Shown here: positions 1 to 8,532 of the stretch, piece after piece
Numbering within the stretch: position 1 is the first letter of the stretch
Layout of the letters: every line of letters begins with the position of its first letter
Assembly: GCF_001570765.1 (NCBI RefSeq)
Contig: NZ_BCSH01000032.1
Span: 1 to 64,000, forward strand
Source of the DNA: Nocardiopsis listeri NBRC 13360
GTDB taxonomy: Bacteria > Actinomycetota > Actinomycetes > Streptosporangiales > Streptosporangiaceae
Length of the DNA stretch: 64,000 nt
Reading direction: 5' to 3'
The notes under the pieces: model-generated
What the model was told of the DNA's origin: nothing
Databases searched by the model: none
The model's input: the letters and a program-made list of their open reading frames with translations, nothing else
Program-made: the position numbers and the translations under genes

Positions 1-581
1 GGGGGCTTACCCGGTGATCGACGACCCGCACCGACTCGCCCCGGACTCCGTGCCCGGAGAGTTCGTCGAGCACTTGCCGTGCGAGCAATTCACTGCTGGA
101 AGGGTCCGGACTGGGCTTGAGACTGCATACCAGGGCGAGGGCCCGAAGATCGGAAGACATAACGGCACCCTACCCACCTCCGGTCTTGTTCTTCTGCGAT
201 TCAGGCGCTTCGATAAACCATTTTACAGAAGTATGGTGCCGACGAGTCCCTATCGAAGGACCTGAAAGACCTGAAGGGCCCACGAGAATAAGCCATGCGC
301 CGTTGCGGGGTCGACAGGGTGTGCTCGGGCGACACGCTCCCACAACACCCGATGCGCGCAGCACACCATGACCGGCAGCACCGATCGGGGTCTGACTTAT
401 GAAAAGAGACCCTATTCGTGGATATTCTGCTAAAAGCCCGATTCCTGCTTCTTCCCAGCCCGGGCGTCCCTCTCATTTCATGCGCGAAGTGAAACAGGCG
501 AGATGGAGAGCGCCACCACCAGAACCCGGACCGGTCCCCCAAGACGTTTCCCGCGGATCGCGACCCCACTTCGGTTCCCGC
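1..581. other. No supported gene at the left edge
   Basis: I see no convincing complete gene here. An open plus-strand frame that enters from the left edge could be the last residues of a gene outside the window, but it runs on into sequence with no protein-like pattern, so the end of any real gene cannot be fixed. The stretch from about 160 to 480 is AT-richer than its surroundings and looks intergenic. Confidence 0.4.
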
Positions 582-1214
582 TCAGACCCTGCGGCGTTGG
601 GCACGGACACAGCGCAGCAGTTCCTCCCCGTAGGGCAGGACGATGAAGCAGCCCACCGCCGCGGCGATCCCGGCGACATAGCCGCCGGACAGACGCTCAC
701 GTTTGGACTGGAGCTTCCATCGGTCGGGGTCGGTGCCGGCGAAGGCGCGGACCTGGTCCCAATGCAGGCAGGACAGGAAAGCGATGGCGGTCAGGGGCAG
801 CACTTCCAGGAAGCTGTGGATGTGCTGCTCCACCGGACGTACCTCGCGGTCCTCGGTGGCCACGTGCACGTCCCACAGAGCCGTCGCAGCGTGGATGGCC
901 GCGGCACCGTACATGGTGCTCAGTACCAGCGGATTGATGCGCGCGAACAGGCCCAACATGACCGGGACGCCGGCCTCGGCCATCATCAACGCGTGGATGG
1001 CGGACTCGCGGGTCCCGCTCGTGTGCTCGATGTCGGTGCGCCGATGCATGATGTGGTCGGCGACCGCCGGGACGAACCACAACGGCAGGACCCCGTACAG
1101 CAGAAACCGTCGCGTGATGACCTCGAGGTCCTCACTGCCCGCCGGGGCGGTCAACGTCGGTCGGCTGCGCCACCTGGCCACGGCCCGGCTCAGGGACTCG
1201 GAGAAACTCTGCAT
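582..1214 (-). CDS. Conserved integral membrane protein with His-rich motifs
   Basis: A 210-residue protein of unknown function. Several hydrophobic segments (about residues 38-55, 85-110 and 145-195) make it an inner-membrane protein. Conserved-looking polar clusters lie between them: DHIMHR and IEHTSG near residues 55-65, ESAIH soon after, and a later HIHSF. The His/Glu spacing is reminiscent of helical metal- or haem-binding membrane proteins, but that is only a resemblance. The ATG at 1214 is preferred because a GGAG sits about nine bases upstream; a GTG two codons earlier is the alternative. It stands alone, with a decayed monooxygenase upstream. No function is assigned. Confidence 0.7.
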   Translation of the reverse strand: MQSFSESLSRAVARWRSRPTLTAPAGSEDLEVITRRFLLYGVLPLWFVPAVADHIMHRRTDIEHTSGTRESAIHALMMAEAGVPVMLGLFARINPLVLSTMYGAAAIHAATALWDVHVATEDREVRPVEQHIHSFLEVLPLTAIAFLSCLHWDQVRAFAGTDPDRWKLQSKRERLSGGYVAGIAAAVGCFIVLPYGEELLRCVRAQRRRV

Positions 1215-1490
1215 GCGCACGCTCCATAACCTCGTCTGTAGTGCCGATTCGGCCCATCACCGGGATCGACGTGCCGCTGCTCCGCAGCCGCGCCGCGCAC
1301 GTGTGTGTTCGGGTGGACGAGGACGACCAAGATTCCGAACCAGCGCCACACCCACCTCACCGGCATTCGTGACCATTCAGACACAGGAACCCCGCCGGGG
1401 CCAGGACCGAGCGCAGCGCGTGCCGCGCGCCGCACGCGGTGCCCGTGTCCTCTGGCGGCGCTGGACGCCCGCCGTCTCGTTCCGTCTGCC

Positions 1491-1950
1491 TCATTTCGTT
1501 CCGGACCGGTCCTCGGCCTCCAGTTCCTGGACGATCTGCGCGACGGTCACCTTGGCGGTGCGCACCGCGCCGATCAGGGTGGCCGATGCCGACCCCGTCC
1601 AGTCCCCATAGCCCACCAGAGGCAAACGCGGTTCGGCCACCGACCGGGTGCCTTCCACCGCTACCCGCCCCTGCCCGTCCACGAGCCCGGAAGAGACGAG
1701 GGGGTCCAGCACCGGACGGAACCCCGTACACCACAGGACGGCGTCACATTCCATCGTGGTGCCGTCGGACCGGAAGACTCCCGTGCGGGTGAGGTGGTCG
1801 AACATCGGCTCGGCTTCGTAGGTCGGGGATGTAAGGGGCGTACCAAGTGCCGGTGGCACTGACGACCCGCCGGGCCGACCAGGTGTCGCCGTCAGCCATC
1901 AGCAGTCCCCGATGTGTCGCCCTCGGCCCTACCTTCCGGGGTACGGCTCA
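1491..1950 (-). pseudogene. Decayed flavin-containing monooxygenase (C-terminal remnant)
   Basis: The minus strand encodes the end of an FAD/NAD(P)-binding monooxygenase of the FMO/Trk-type family. In one frame is DGDTWSARRVVSATGTWYAP, the usual strand leading to the ATGTW motif. In another frame is the final segment with CDAVLWCTGFRP (the second conserved ATG/CTG-type motif) and a C-terminal helix. The two pieces are in different frames and the central part that normally separates them is missing, so an internal deletion plus frameshift destroyed the gene. The N-terminal FAD-binding GxGxxG region is absent. Upstream codons near 1930 appear to continue the first piece with another frameshift. 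Not expected to be functional. Confidence 0.65.
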
Positions 1951-2291
1951 TGGCCGCGCTACGCAACCTGGCCATGGTGCTGAAGACGGTGGGGATGGAC
2001 GATATCGCCACATGATCCGGTGTCCACCCGAACGAACGCTGCCTTTCTTCGGTAACAGTCACGATCCCGACCTCTTGGGGGATTTGAAAGAGCCCTGCCC
2101 TTCATGAAGCCTCCGATGCCGCGTGGACTCCACTCGACCTCAGCCCACACGCACATTTCACGAGGACCTCACGAACGTCCGAATTCGAAGGCACAAAAGA
2201 GTCCTGCTCCGCAGAAAGACAGGCACGATCATGACATCGATCTCGGATAGGCATGTAAGACAATTCCACCTTCGGACCACGATTCGAAGAG
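1951..2291. other. Intergenic, no gene seen
   Basis: No reading frame with protein-like composition was found on either strand. The sequence becomes AT-rich from about 2140 toward the promoter at 2292, consistent with a regulatory upstream region of the transporter gene. Confidence 0.4.
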
Positions 2292-2320
2292 TTGACAGTA
2301 ACGCGCATCACAGTTACTCT
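2292..2320 (+). promoter_or_regulatory. Consensus housekeeping promoter with overlapping palindrome
   Basis: TTGACA at 2292-2297 and TACTCT at 2315-2320 are separated by exactly 17 bases, a near-consensus sigma-70-type promoter pointing toward the BCCT transporter. An inverted repeat, AGTAAC (2297-2302) and GTTACT (2313-2318) with a 10-base spacer, covers the spacer and -10 box, as a repressor operator would. The transporter start lies about 440 bases downstream, so either the leader is long or a second promoter exists. Confidence 0.5.
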
Positions 2321-2760
2321 ATGTCAAGTATGTCGGAATTTGCATTGTTGGCGCAGCGCCGATCCAGGCTCGGACTCAAGGCGCGCCCTGCGACTCGAAC
2401 CGCACTTGGCGACCGGTCCGGCTCGCATGCCACGCCTGACACGGTCGGCCATGAGAACGACTCATGGGCAGGAGTGGCGATCGGCTGGTGGGGCGGCGAC
2501 CCCTAACCGAGAGCGCTCCGGGTGAATCGAAATCCCCAGGAACGGTGACCGGCACTTCCCGACATCTATGTGCGCGCAGAGATACACGCATGTCATTATG
2601 CGGCACCCTCGCCGGTGGGACCCCCTGCTTCTACCGGCGTTCGGTAGAAGCACCTCCACCCCTTCGATCCCCCTGATCGACCTTTCCCAACGCGCACTCG
2701 CGTCTTCCCGGACCCGATCTGCGCCTCTGTCTGAACATTCACGAGGAGGCCGAGTTCATA
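2321..2760. other. Long leader region upstream of the BCCT gene
   Basis: No well supported gene. An ATG at 2321, directly at the predicted transcription start, opens a short frame to 2506, but its translation (Arg-rich, no hydrophobic or conserved pattern) does not look like a protein. The stretch contains the hairpin listed separately and ends with a GAGGAGG-type ribosome binding site. Confidence 0.35.
2626..2652. repeat. Perfect 11-bp inverted repeat in the BCCT leader
   Basis: TGCTTCTACCG (2626-2636) pairs with CGGTAGAAGCA (2642-2652) around a five-base loop. No T-tract follows, so a simple intrinsic terminator is unlikely. In the leader of an osmolyte transporter it could be an operator or an RNA structure affecting expression. 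The perfect arms make chance unlikely, but the role is inferred only. Confidence 0.45.
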
Positions 2761-4734
2761 ATGCCCGAAAACTCGAACCCAGGAAGAGATGAACCGAACC
2801 ATCCCCCAAAAGGTCGCAAGGACGACAAAGACAACGATGAATCCTTGATCCCGCAGAATCGGACGGGCACCACGGCGTTCGGAAGCCTGGACTACAAGCA
2901 TCCCGGATACCCCCACGACACGCACCCGGTCCTTGTTCCGGGTATTGCCATCGACGAACAGCGTCGCCGATACCGAATCGACTGGCTCGTGTTCGCGATC
3001 GCCGGTTCGCTGACGGTCGCTTTCGTCATCTGGGGCATTTTGTCACCGAGTAGCGTCGCCGGGGTCGCTGAGACAGCGTTCTACTGGTCGACCGACAACC
3101 TCGGGTGGATGTTCAACGTCGTGGCCATCGTCGTGCTCGTCGCTCTCCTGGGCATAGCGCTCTCGCCCTACGGGAACATCCCACTCGGAAAGGACGGTGA
3201 GAGGCCCGAGTTCAGTACTTTCTCCTGGACCGCGATGCTGTTCGCCGCCGGACTGGGTGTGGCGGTCCTCTTCTGGGGGCCTTCGGAACCCCTGGGCTAC
3301 TTCATCTCGCCGCCTCCGCTGACCAGCGAGGCCGAGTCGGTCGAAGCCGTGCACACCGCTCTCGCCCAGATGTACTACCACTGGGGCTTTCACGCGTGGG
3401 CCATCTACGCGCTGGTCGGTGGATCCGTCGCCTACGCGGCATATCGCCGTGGTCGTTCCCTGCTCATGTCCTCGATCTTCTGCACGTTGTTCGGACAGCG
3501 TCTCACCGAGGGTTTCGCCGGGAAACTCGTCGACATCTTCGCGATCATCGCAACACTCTTCGGTACCGCCGCCGCTCTCGGTATCGCGGCCATGCAGATC
3601 GGCTCCGGCATCAGCATCATTTCGGGTGCCGGAGAGCTCACGAACGACATCCTGGTCGTCATCATCGCGGTTCTGACCATCGGCTTTATCATTTCTGCCG
3701 TATCGGGTGTGGCCCGGGGAATCCGCTACCTGTCGAACATCAATATCGTACTCACGATCGGTATGATCACGCTCGTACTCTTCCTCGGCCCCACACTGTT
3801 CCTCCTGAACCTGCTTCCCTCCGCGATCATGGAGTATCTCGGATCCATGTTCGACATGATGGGTCGCTCACTCTCGTGGGGTTCGGACACGCAGGAATTC
3901 CAATCACTGTGGACGGTATACTACTGGGCGTGGTGGATCTCCTGGTCGCCCTTCGTGGGTATCTTCCTCGCACGTATCTCCCGCGGCCGCAGCATCCGTC
4001 AGTTCACCCTCGGCACGATCCTCATTCCATCTTCGTTGCTCTTCATCGCATACGGGGTGATGGGTGGAACCTCCATCTGGATGTACCGGGGCGGCGCGGA
4101 TGGATTCACTGACGACATGCCCGCACCCGAGGTGCTCTTCGCCCTCATCGGGAACCTGCCGTATGTCGAATGGCTGCCTTATGTCGTGATCCTGATACTC
4201 GCGATCTTCTTCATCACCGCGGCCGATTCCGCTTCGGTCGTGATGGGGATGCTCACCACACAGGGAGATCAAAAACCCCGCCGTTGGGTGGTCGTCTTCT
4301 GGGGCCTTGTCATGTCGGGAATCGCGATCGTGATGCTCCTTCTCGGTGATGCGCTGGCACTGGAAGGGTTGCAGCAACTCGTGATCGTCACAGCGGTGCC
4401 GTTCGCACTCGTGCTGCTCGTCGCCATCATCGCGTGGTTCAAGGAATTGCGTACCGACCCTCTCACGCTACGCATGCGCTATGTCGAGACCGCGGTGAAC
4501 AACGCCGTGACCGAGGGGGTGGATCGGTACGGCGACGACTTCTCGTTGAAGGTCGTGGAATCCCCACCCGGAGGCGGGGCGGGTGCCGACATCGACTCCA
4601 CCGATGAGAGTTACACCGAGTGGTATCAGCGCACCAACGAGGAGGGCGAACCGGTCGGCTACGACTTCGGGACCGGGGAGTGGGCCGACGGATATGAGGC
4701 GTCGCAGACCTGGGAAGCCCGTGGGGACCGCTGA
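2761..4734 (+). CDS. BCCT family choline/betaine transporter
   Basis: A 657-residue secondary transporter for quaternary ammonium compounds (choline, glycine betaine, carnitine or similar), driven by sodium or protons, in the cytoplasmic membrane. Twelve hydrophobic segments span about residues 75-570. The family signature is clear: the Trp-rich stretch YYWAWWISWSPFVGIFLARI near residue 385, followed by SRGRSIRQF. Hydrophilic N-terminal (about 70 residues) and C-terminal (about 85 residues) tails match the osmosensing tails of longer BCCT proteins. The gene lies directly beside a formylglycine-generating enzyme and a choline sulfatase, so choline or choline-O-sulfate is the probable substrate. 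A GAGGAGG ribosome site precedes the start. Family is certain; substrate is inferred from context. Confidence 0.92.
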   Translation: MPENSNPGRDEPNHPPKGRKDDKDNDESLIPQNRTGTTAFGSLDYKHPGYPHDTHPVLVPGIAIDEQRRRYRIDWLVFAIAGSLTVAFVIWGILSPSSVAGVAETAFYWSTDNLGWMFNVVAIVVLVALLGIALSPYGNIPLGKDGERPEFSTFSWTAMLFAAGLGVAVLFWGPSEPLGYFISPPPLTSEAESVEAVHTALAQMYYHWGFHAWAIYALVGGSVAYAAYRRGRSLLMSSIFCTLFGQRLTEGFAGKLVDIFAIIATLFGTAAALGIAAMQIGSGISIISGAGELTNDILVVIIAVLTIGFIISAVSGVARGIRYLSNINIVLTIGMITLVLFLGPTLFLLNLLPSAIMEYLGSMFDMMGRSLSWGSDTQEFQSLWTVYYWAWWISWSPFVGIFLARISRGRSIRQFTLGTILIPSSLLFIAYGVMGGTSIWMYRGGADGFTDDMPAPEVLFALIGNLPYVEWLPYVVILILAIFFITAADSASVVMGMLTTQGDQKPRRWVVVFWGLVMSGIAIVMLLLGDALALEGLQQLVIVTAVPFALVLLVAIIAWFKELRTDPLTLRMRYVETAVNNAVTEGVDRYGDDFSLKVVESPPGGGAGADIDSTDESYTEWYQRTNEEGEPVGYDFGTGEWADGYEASQTWEARGDR

Positions 4735-4759
4735 TTCCCTCGCCCCCGGCTCCTGTCCA

Positions 4760-5665
4760 TCAGCCGACGTCGAGGGCCAGGCGAAGGCCCGCGTGGCCGA
4801 GGGTCGTGTCCGCGGTCGCCGCGATGCGTGCGGAGGTGCGATATCGACGGCAGTACGACGCGTGGCACAGGTACGATCCGCCTCGCAGCACGGGTCGTCC
4901 ATCGGTATCGCCGAAGACGCCGGCGGTCCACTCCCAGACATTGCCCGTGGTGTTGTACAGCCCGTAGGCGTTGGGTGCGAACGACGCGGCGGGCACGGTG
5001 CCGACCACACCGGTCGGCCCGTCCGGGAAATCACCGGGGAAGGTGTTCATGCGAGGCACTCCGTCGGGTTCTCGCACGGCGCCCCAAGGGAAGGGCCGCT
5101 GTTCGAGTCCGCCGCGCGAGGCGAACTCCCACTCGGTCTCCGACGGAAGCCGGGCACCCACCCACTCGGCGTAGGCCATCGCGTCCCGCTGCGAGACGTG
5201 GGTTACCGGGTGCGCACCGCGGGACTCCACCGAGGACCCGGGGCCTTCGGGCCGGTGCCAGCAGGCACCCTCGACCCGACGCCACCATGGTGCCTGCGCG
5301 ACCGCTGGGGCACCGCTGCGCAACCTCGCGGGCAGCAGTCCCTGGAAAACGAGGGAGTCCTCCAGCCTCTCGGCTTCACTGCGGTACCCGGTGTCGAGCA
5401 CGAAGGCCGCGAACTCGGCCACCGTCACCGTCGTCGGGGCGATGGCGAACGGCTCGACCCACTCCTGGCGGACAGGTCCCTCTCCATCTTCCGGGTAGGC
5501 GAAGCGATCCGTGCTGCCCATGAGGAACGTGCCTCCTGCGAGGCCGACCATCCGCAGCTCGTCGTTCGCGGCGGCGGCAAGGCGCTCCAGCGTTCTCACG
5601 TCGGCGCCCGCCAAGCCCTCCGACCGTCTGCCGGTCGTGTCGCGTTCGGGACCACAGCAACTCAT
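4760..5665 (-). CDS. Formylglycine-generating enzyme (sulfatase activator)
   Basis: A 301-residue SUMF1/FGE-family protein. FGE oxidises the Cys of a C-x-P-x-R motif in sulfatases to the catalytic formylglycine, using copper and oxygen in the cytoplasm. The FGE fold signatures are present: GGTFLMGS near residue 45, LPSETEWEFASRGG near the middle, GNVWEWT, and RGGSY close to the end. The two active-site Cys of true FGE are there as CHASYC (about residues 267 and 272), which separates it from look-alikes such as EgtB. It is transcribed divergently from the sulfatase with only 38 bases between the starts, so it very likely matures that enzyme. It converges on the BCCT gene with 25 bases between the stops. 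AAAGGGG serves as its ribosome site. Confidence 0.9.
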   Translation of the reverse strand: MSCCGPERDTTGRRSEGLAGADVRTLERLAAAANDELRMVGLAGGTFLMGSTDRFAYPEDGEGPVRQEWVEPFAIAPTTVTVAEFAAFVLDTGYRSEAERLEDSLVFQGLLPARLRSGAPAVAQAPWWRRVEGACWHRPEGPGSSVESRGAHPVTHVSQRDAMAYAEWVGARLPSETEWEFASRGGLEQRPFPWGAVREPDGVPRMNTFPGDFPDGPTGVVGTVPAASFAPNAYGLYNTTGNVWEWTAGVFGDTDGRPVLRGGSYLCHASYCRRYRTSARIAATADTTLGHAGLRLALDVG

Positions 5666-5703
5666 TCGGACCCCTTTGTTCCGTCTCGTCGAAAGGAAGA
5701 CTC

Positions 5704-7242
5704 ATGGCTCGGAACCGACCGAACATCATCGTGATCCAAGCTGATCAGATGGCCGCGCAGGCTCTCGGTGCCTACGGTGATCAGGCCGCGAGGACCCCGA
5801 ACATCGACGCTCTCGCCGAGGAGGGGGCGGTGTTCGACCGTGCCTACTGCAACACCCCGTTGTGCGCCCCCTCTCGTGCGTCGATGATGACCGGCCGCAT
5901 GCCCTCGGCGATCGGCTGCTACGACAACGGAGCCGATTTCGCGGCGTCCGAACCGACCTTCGCCCACCGGTTGCGGGCGATCGGGTACCACACGGCGTTG
6001 ATCGGGAGGATGCACTTCATCGGACCGGACCAGCAACACGGCTTCGAGGAGAGACTGACCACTGACGTCTACCCGGCCGACCTCGACATGGTGCCCGATT
6101 GGAATCGCCGACCGGAGGACCGGCTTCAGTGGTATCACGACGCCGACGCGGTGTTCAGCGCCGGAGTCTCGAAGGCGACCGTGCAGCAGGACTTCGACGA
6201 CGAGGTCGGGTTCCGAACCCTGCGGCACCTCAACGACAGGGTTCGTGTCAACCAGGCCGCCGGGGAGAGACGGCCCTTCCTGATGGTCACCTCGTTCATT
6301 CATCCGCATGATCCGTACGAGCCGCCACGCGAGCACTGGGACCGGTTCGCCGACGTCGATATCCCCGATCCGGTCCATCCCGAGGTTCCTGACCCCGAGC
6401 AGGATCCGCACAGCCACCGACTACGGGCGATGAGCGGGTTCGACGTACGGGAGCCCGGTATCGACGAGGTACGCAGGGCCCGTCGCGCGTACTACGCCGC
6501 GGTGAACTACATCGATGACCACGTCGGCCGCATTCGCGAGCGCGTCGAGGAGCTCGGTCTGGCCGACGAGACCGTCATCATCGTCACGAGCGACCACGGT
6601 GACATGCTGGGTGAGAAGGGCCTGTGGTACAAGATGTCGCCGTACGAACAGTCCTCGCGGGTACCGATGATCGTGCACGGACCTGAAGACCTGGTGCCCA
6701 AGGGACGCTTCGCCAACACGGTCTGTCTGCTCGATCTGATGCCGACCCTGCTGGAGCTCTCGGGTGCTCCCTCCCCGAGTGGGCAGGACGGGCGGTCACT
6801 GTTGGAGACCGCCCGTCAAGAGCGCACGGGCGAGGCGACCCCCAAGGACCGCGACATCGTGATCGAGTACCTCGCGGAGGGCACGTTGCGCCCCCAGCTG
6901 ACGCTGGTGCGAGGGCACCTGAAATACGTGCTGTGCCCTGGCGATCCGGAACAGTTCTTCGATCTCTCGGTGGATCCGGACGAACTGAGGAATCGCGCAG
7001 CGGTGCCCGAATACGCAGAGATCGTCGGGCAGATGCGGGCAACGCTCCAGGCGCGATACGACGTCCTCCGCCTGGAATCCGACGTGCTCGCGAGCCAGGC
7101 GAGTCGCCGTCTCGTAGCCGAGGCGCTGCGGAACGGGCGGGTGCGCCGTTGGGACTTCGATCCTGAGCCCGAGCAGCGCTACGTGCGTGGCGACTTCTGG
7201 GCGGCACTCGGCTATGGGAAGGTCTCCGACCCTTCCAGGTGA
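5704..7242 (+). CDS. betC: Choline sulfatase
   Basis: A 512-residue type I sulfatase that most resembles choline sulfatase, which hydrolyses choline-O-sulfate to choline and sulfate. The motif CAPSR at residues 54-58 supplies the Cys converted to formylglycine. Asp13 and Gln14 in the N-terminal strand and the SDHGDMLGEKG segment form the usual metal and substrate site. Choline-sulfatase-like features are GRMHFIGPDQQHGFEERLTT and a C-terminal extension ending near RRWDFDPEPEQRYVRGDFW. There is no signal peptide, so it acts in the cytoplasm after uptake. AGGAAG precedes the ATG. The dedicated FGE lies head to head and the BCCT carrier is next to it. The family call is very strong; the choline specificity is strong from motif and context. 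Confidence 0.88.
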   Translation: MARNRPNIIVIQADQMAAQALGAYGDQAARTPNIDALAEEGAVFDRAYCNTPLCAPSRASMMTGRMPSAIGCYDNGADFAASEPTFAHRLRAIGYHTALIGRMHFIGPDQQHGFEERLTTDVYPADLDMVPDWNRRPEDRLQWYHDADAVFSAGVSKATVQQDFDDEVGFRTLRHLNDRVRVNQAAGERRPFLMVTSFIHPHDPYEPPREHWDRFADVDIPDPVHPEVPDPEQDPHSHRLRAMSGFDVREPGIDEVRRARRAYYAAVNYIDDHVGRIRERVEELGLADETVIIVTSDHGDMLGEKGLWYKMSPYEQSSRVPMIVHGPEDLVPKGRFANTVCLLDLMPTLLELSGAPSPSGQDGRSLLETARQERTGEATPKDRDIVIEYLAEGTLRPQLTLVRGHLKYVLCPGDPEQFFDLSVDPDELRNRAAVPEYAEIVGQMRATLQARYDVLRLESDVLASQASRRLVAEALRNGRVRRWDFDPEPEQRYVRGDFWAALGYGKVSDPSR

Positions 7243-7830
7243 GTCCCCACGGGTCGGGCTCACCGTCTCGTCGTGAGCCCGACCCGGTGCCGTGTGCAAA
7301 GAAGAGCGGACGGCACGGCGCCGCTCGTGCGGTCCCGGTGCGCCCTGGTGCCCGGCGTACGACACCGGCCCCTTCAATCTGGAGGAACCCCACTCAGGCT
7401 GTCGGAGCCCGTGCCGCCACCCTGGTCGCCCTGGAAGCAGGCGGCGGTCGGAACCAGCGTGCCCATGCCGCCGCGGTCGTGCACCACGACGGCGCGGGCG
7501 GAAACGAGTGGCGGCTCGCACGCCTCCGGGGCGGACGTGGAGTTCTGGTCGGTGCCGACCACGAGTGCGACGAACACGTCGACCTTGAGGGCTACGCCTC
7601 CTACTGAGGTGCCTCGATGCTCCCGAACACGTCCACGCCCGGGTGACCGCACCCCCGACGAAAGTCGGTGTCGCACACCGACCATGGCGACACGGCGAAC
7701 CGGAGTCGCGCCGCCGAAGGCACGGGCGGGAACGTCCCGGCGGTGGATGTGGGGACGGGTGTCGCGCTTCTAGCGTGGACAACGTCCCCGGCGGTCGTGG
7801 AATCGACCGCCGCTCCGAAGCAGAGAGGCA
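7243..7830. other. Intergenic region with a possible gene remnant
   Basis: No intact gene. On the plus strand, 7385-7609 translates to a piece containing EWRLARLRGGRGVLVGADHE, which has the look of the N-terminal part of small actinobacterial proteins of unknown function but ends at a stop after DLEGYASY and has no clear start. It may be a decayed gene. The rest, up to the RBS at about 7824, shows nothing recognisable. Confidence 0.3.
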
Positions 7831-7836
7831 ATGATC

Positions 7837-8088
7837 ATGACCCTGGAGAACCTTCTGGCCGACGTCTCCACCGAGACCCTCTTCGGCCTCGGATTCGCGG
7901 GGGTGTACCTGACCATCGCTCTGGCGGTGGTCGTGCTGGTCGTCGCCGCGGTGTTCAGCGTCCTCTTCTCACGGATCGGTTTCGGGATGAAGGTCGTCTG
8001 GTTGATCTTCGTCATCATCGCACCCGTCATCGGGGCGCTGCTGTGGTTCTTCATCGGTCGCAACCACACACCGGTCCGACACTGGTGA
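7837..8088 (+). CDS. PLDc_N domain small membrane protein
   Basis: An 83-residue protein with two hydrophobic segments separated by a short loop. The second contains KVVWLIFVIIAPVIGALLWF, the hallmark of the PLDc_N (phospholipase D/cardiolipin synthase N-terminal) family; stand-alone members of this size are common in actinomycetes and have no proven function, though a role at the envelope is likely. The ATG at 7837 is chosen because GAGAGG lies about nine bases upstream; an ATG at 7831 would overlap too closely. It converges on the Csp-like gene. Confidence 0.75.
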   Translation: MTLENLLADVSTETLFGLGFAGVYLTIALAVVVLVVAAVFSVLFSRIGFGMKVVWLIFVIIAPVIGALLWFFIGRNHTPVRHW

Positions 8089-8089
8089 G

Positions 8090-8123
8090 GGACCGGTGGG
8101 AAGATCCCTCCGGGCCCCGGTCC
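8090..8123. terminator. Possible bidirectional hairpin between convergent genes
   Basis: GGACCGG (8090-8096) can pair with CCGGTCC (8117-8123), and an inner GGGA/TCCC pair adds a second small stem. It sits in the 42-base gap between two convergent genes, where a shared terminator is expected. There is no T-tract. Confidence 0.4.
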
Positions 8124-8130
8124 GGCATCG

Positions 8131-8532
8131 TCACAGGGCGTCGAGAAGGTCCTGACAGGCCCGTGAGCACGCGCGGCACGCTTCGGCGCACACCCGACAG
8201 TGTTCGTGGTGTTCCGCGTGTTCCTCACACTCCTGCGCGCACCGATCACACGCCCGTACACAGGCCTGTAGGACCGAAGCGATGAATCCGTCCTCCTCGG
8301 CGGTCCGCCGCACGAGCACCCTTTGCGTGGCCTCGCAAAGATCCGCGCAGTCCAGGTCGGAACGAGCGCAGGAGACCAACTCGGCCACCGTCTCCTCCCG
8401 CATGCACGCGTCCGCACACACCACGCACACTTGGGCGCAGAGTCCACACGCCTCGACCGCGGCTCGTACCTTCTCTCCCACACCCTCCGGATCGTCGGGA
8501 TGGGCGTACAGCATCTGTCCGACCACGCTCAT
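8131..8532 (-). CDS. Cys-rich four-helix copper-binding protein (Csp/DUF326-like)
   Basis: A 133-residue soluble protein with about 17 Cys, mostly spaced as CxxC or CxxxC along predicted helices (CGLCAQVCVVCADAC near residue 29, CDRCAQEC near 95, CRVCAEACRACSRAC near the end), plus a His cluster EEHAEHHEHC. This is the layout of the copper-storage proteins (Csp3-like, formerly DUF326), cytosolic four-helix bundles that hold many Cu(I) ions on Cys thiolates. No signal peptide is seen. Its ATG overlaps the stop of the P450 gene upstream (ATGA), so it is translationally coupled as the last gene of the ATP-grasp, hydrolase and P450 operon. Why a copper store is coupled to a P450 is unknown. Confidence 0.85.
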   Translation of the reverse strand: MSVVGQMLYAHPDDPEGVGEKVRAAVEACGLCAQVCVVCADACMREETVAELVSCARSDLDCADLCEATQRVLVRRTAEEDGFIASVLQACVRACDRCAQECEEHAEHHEHCRVCAEACRACSRACQDLLDAL

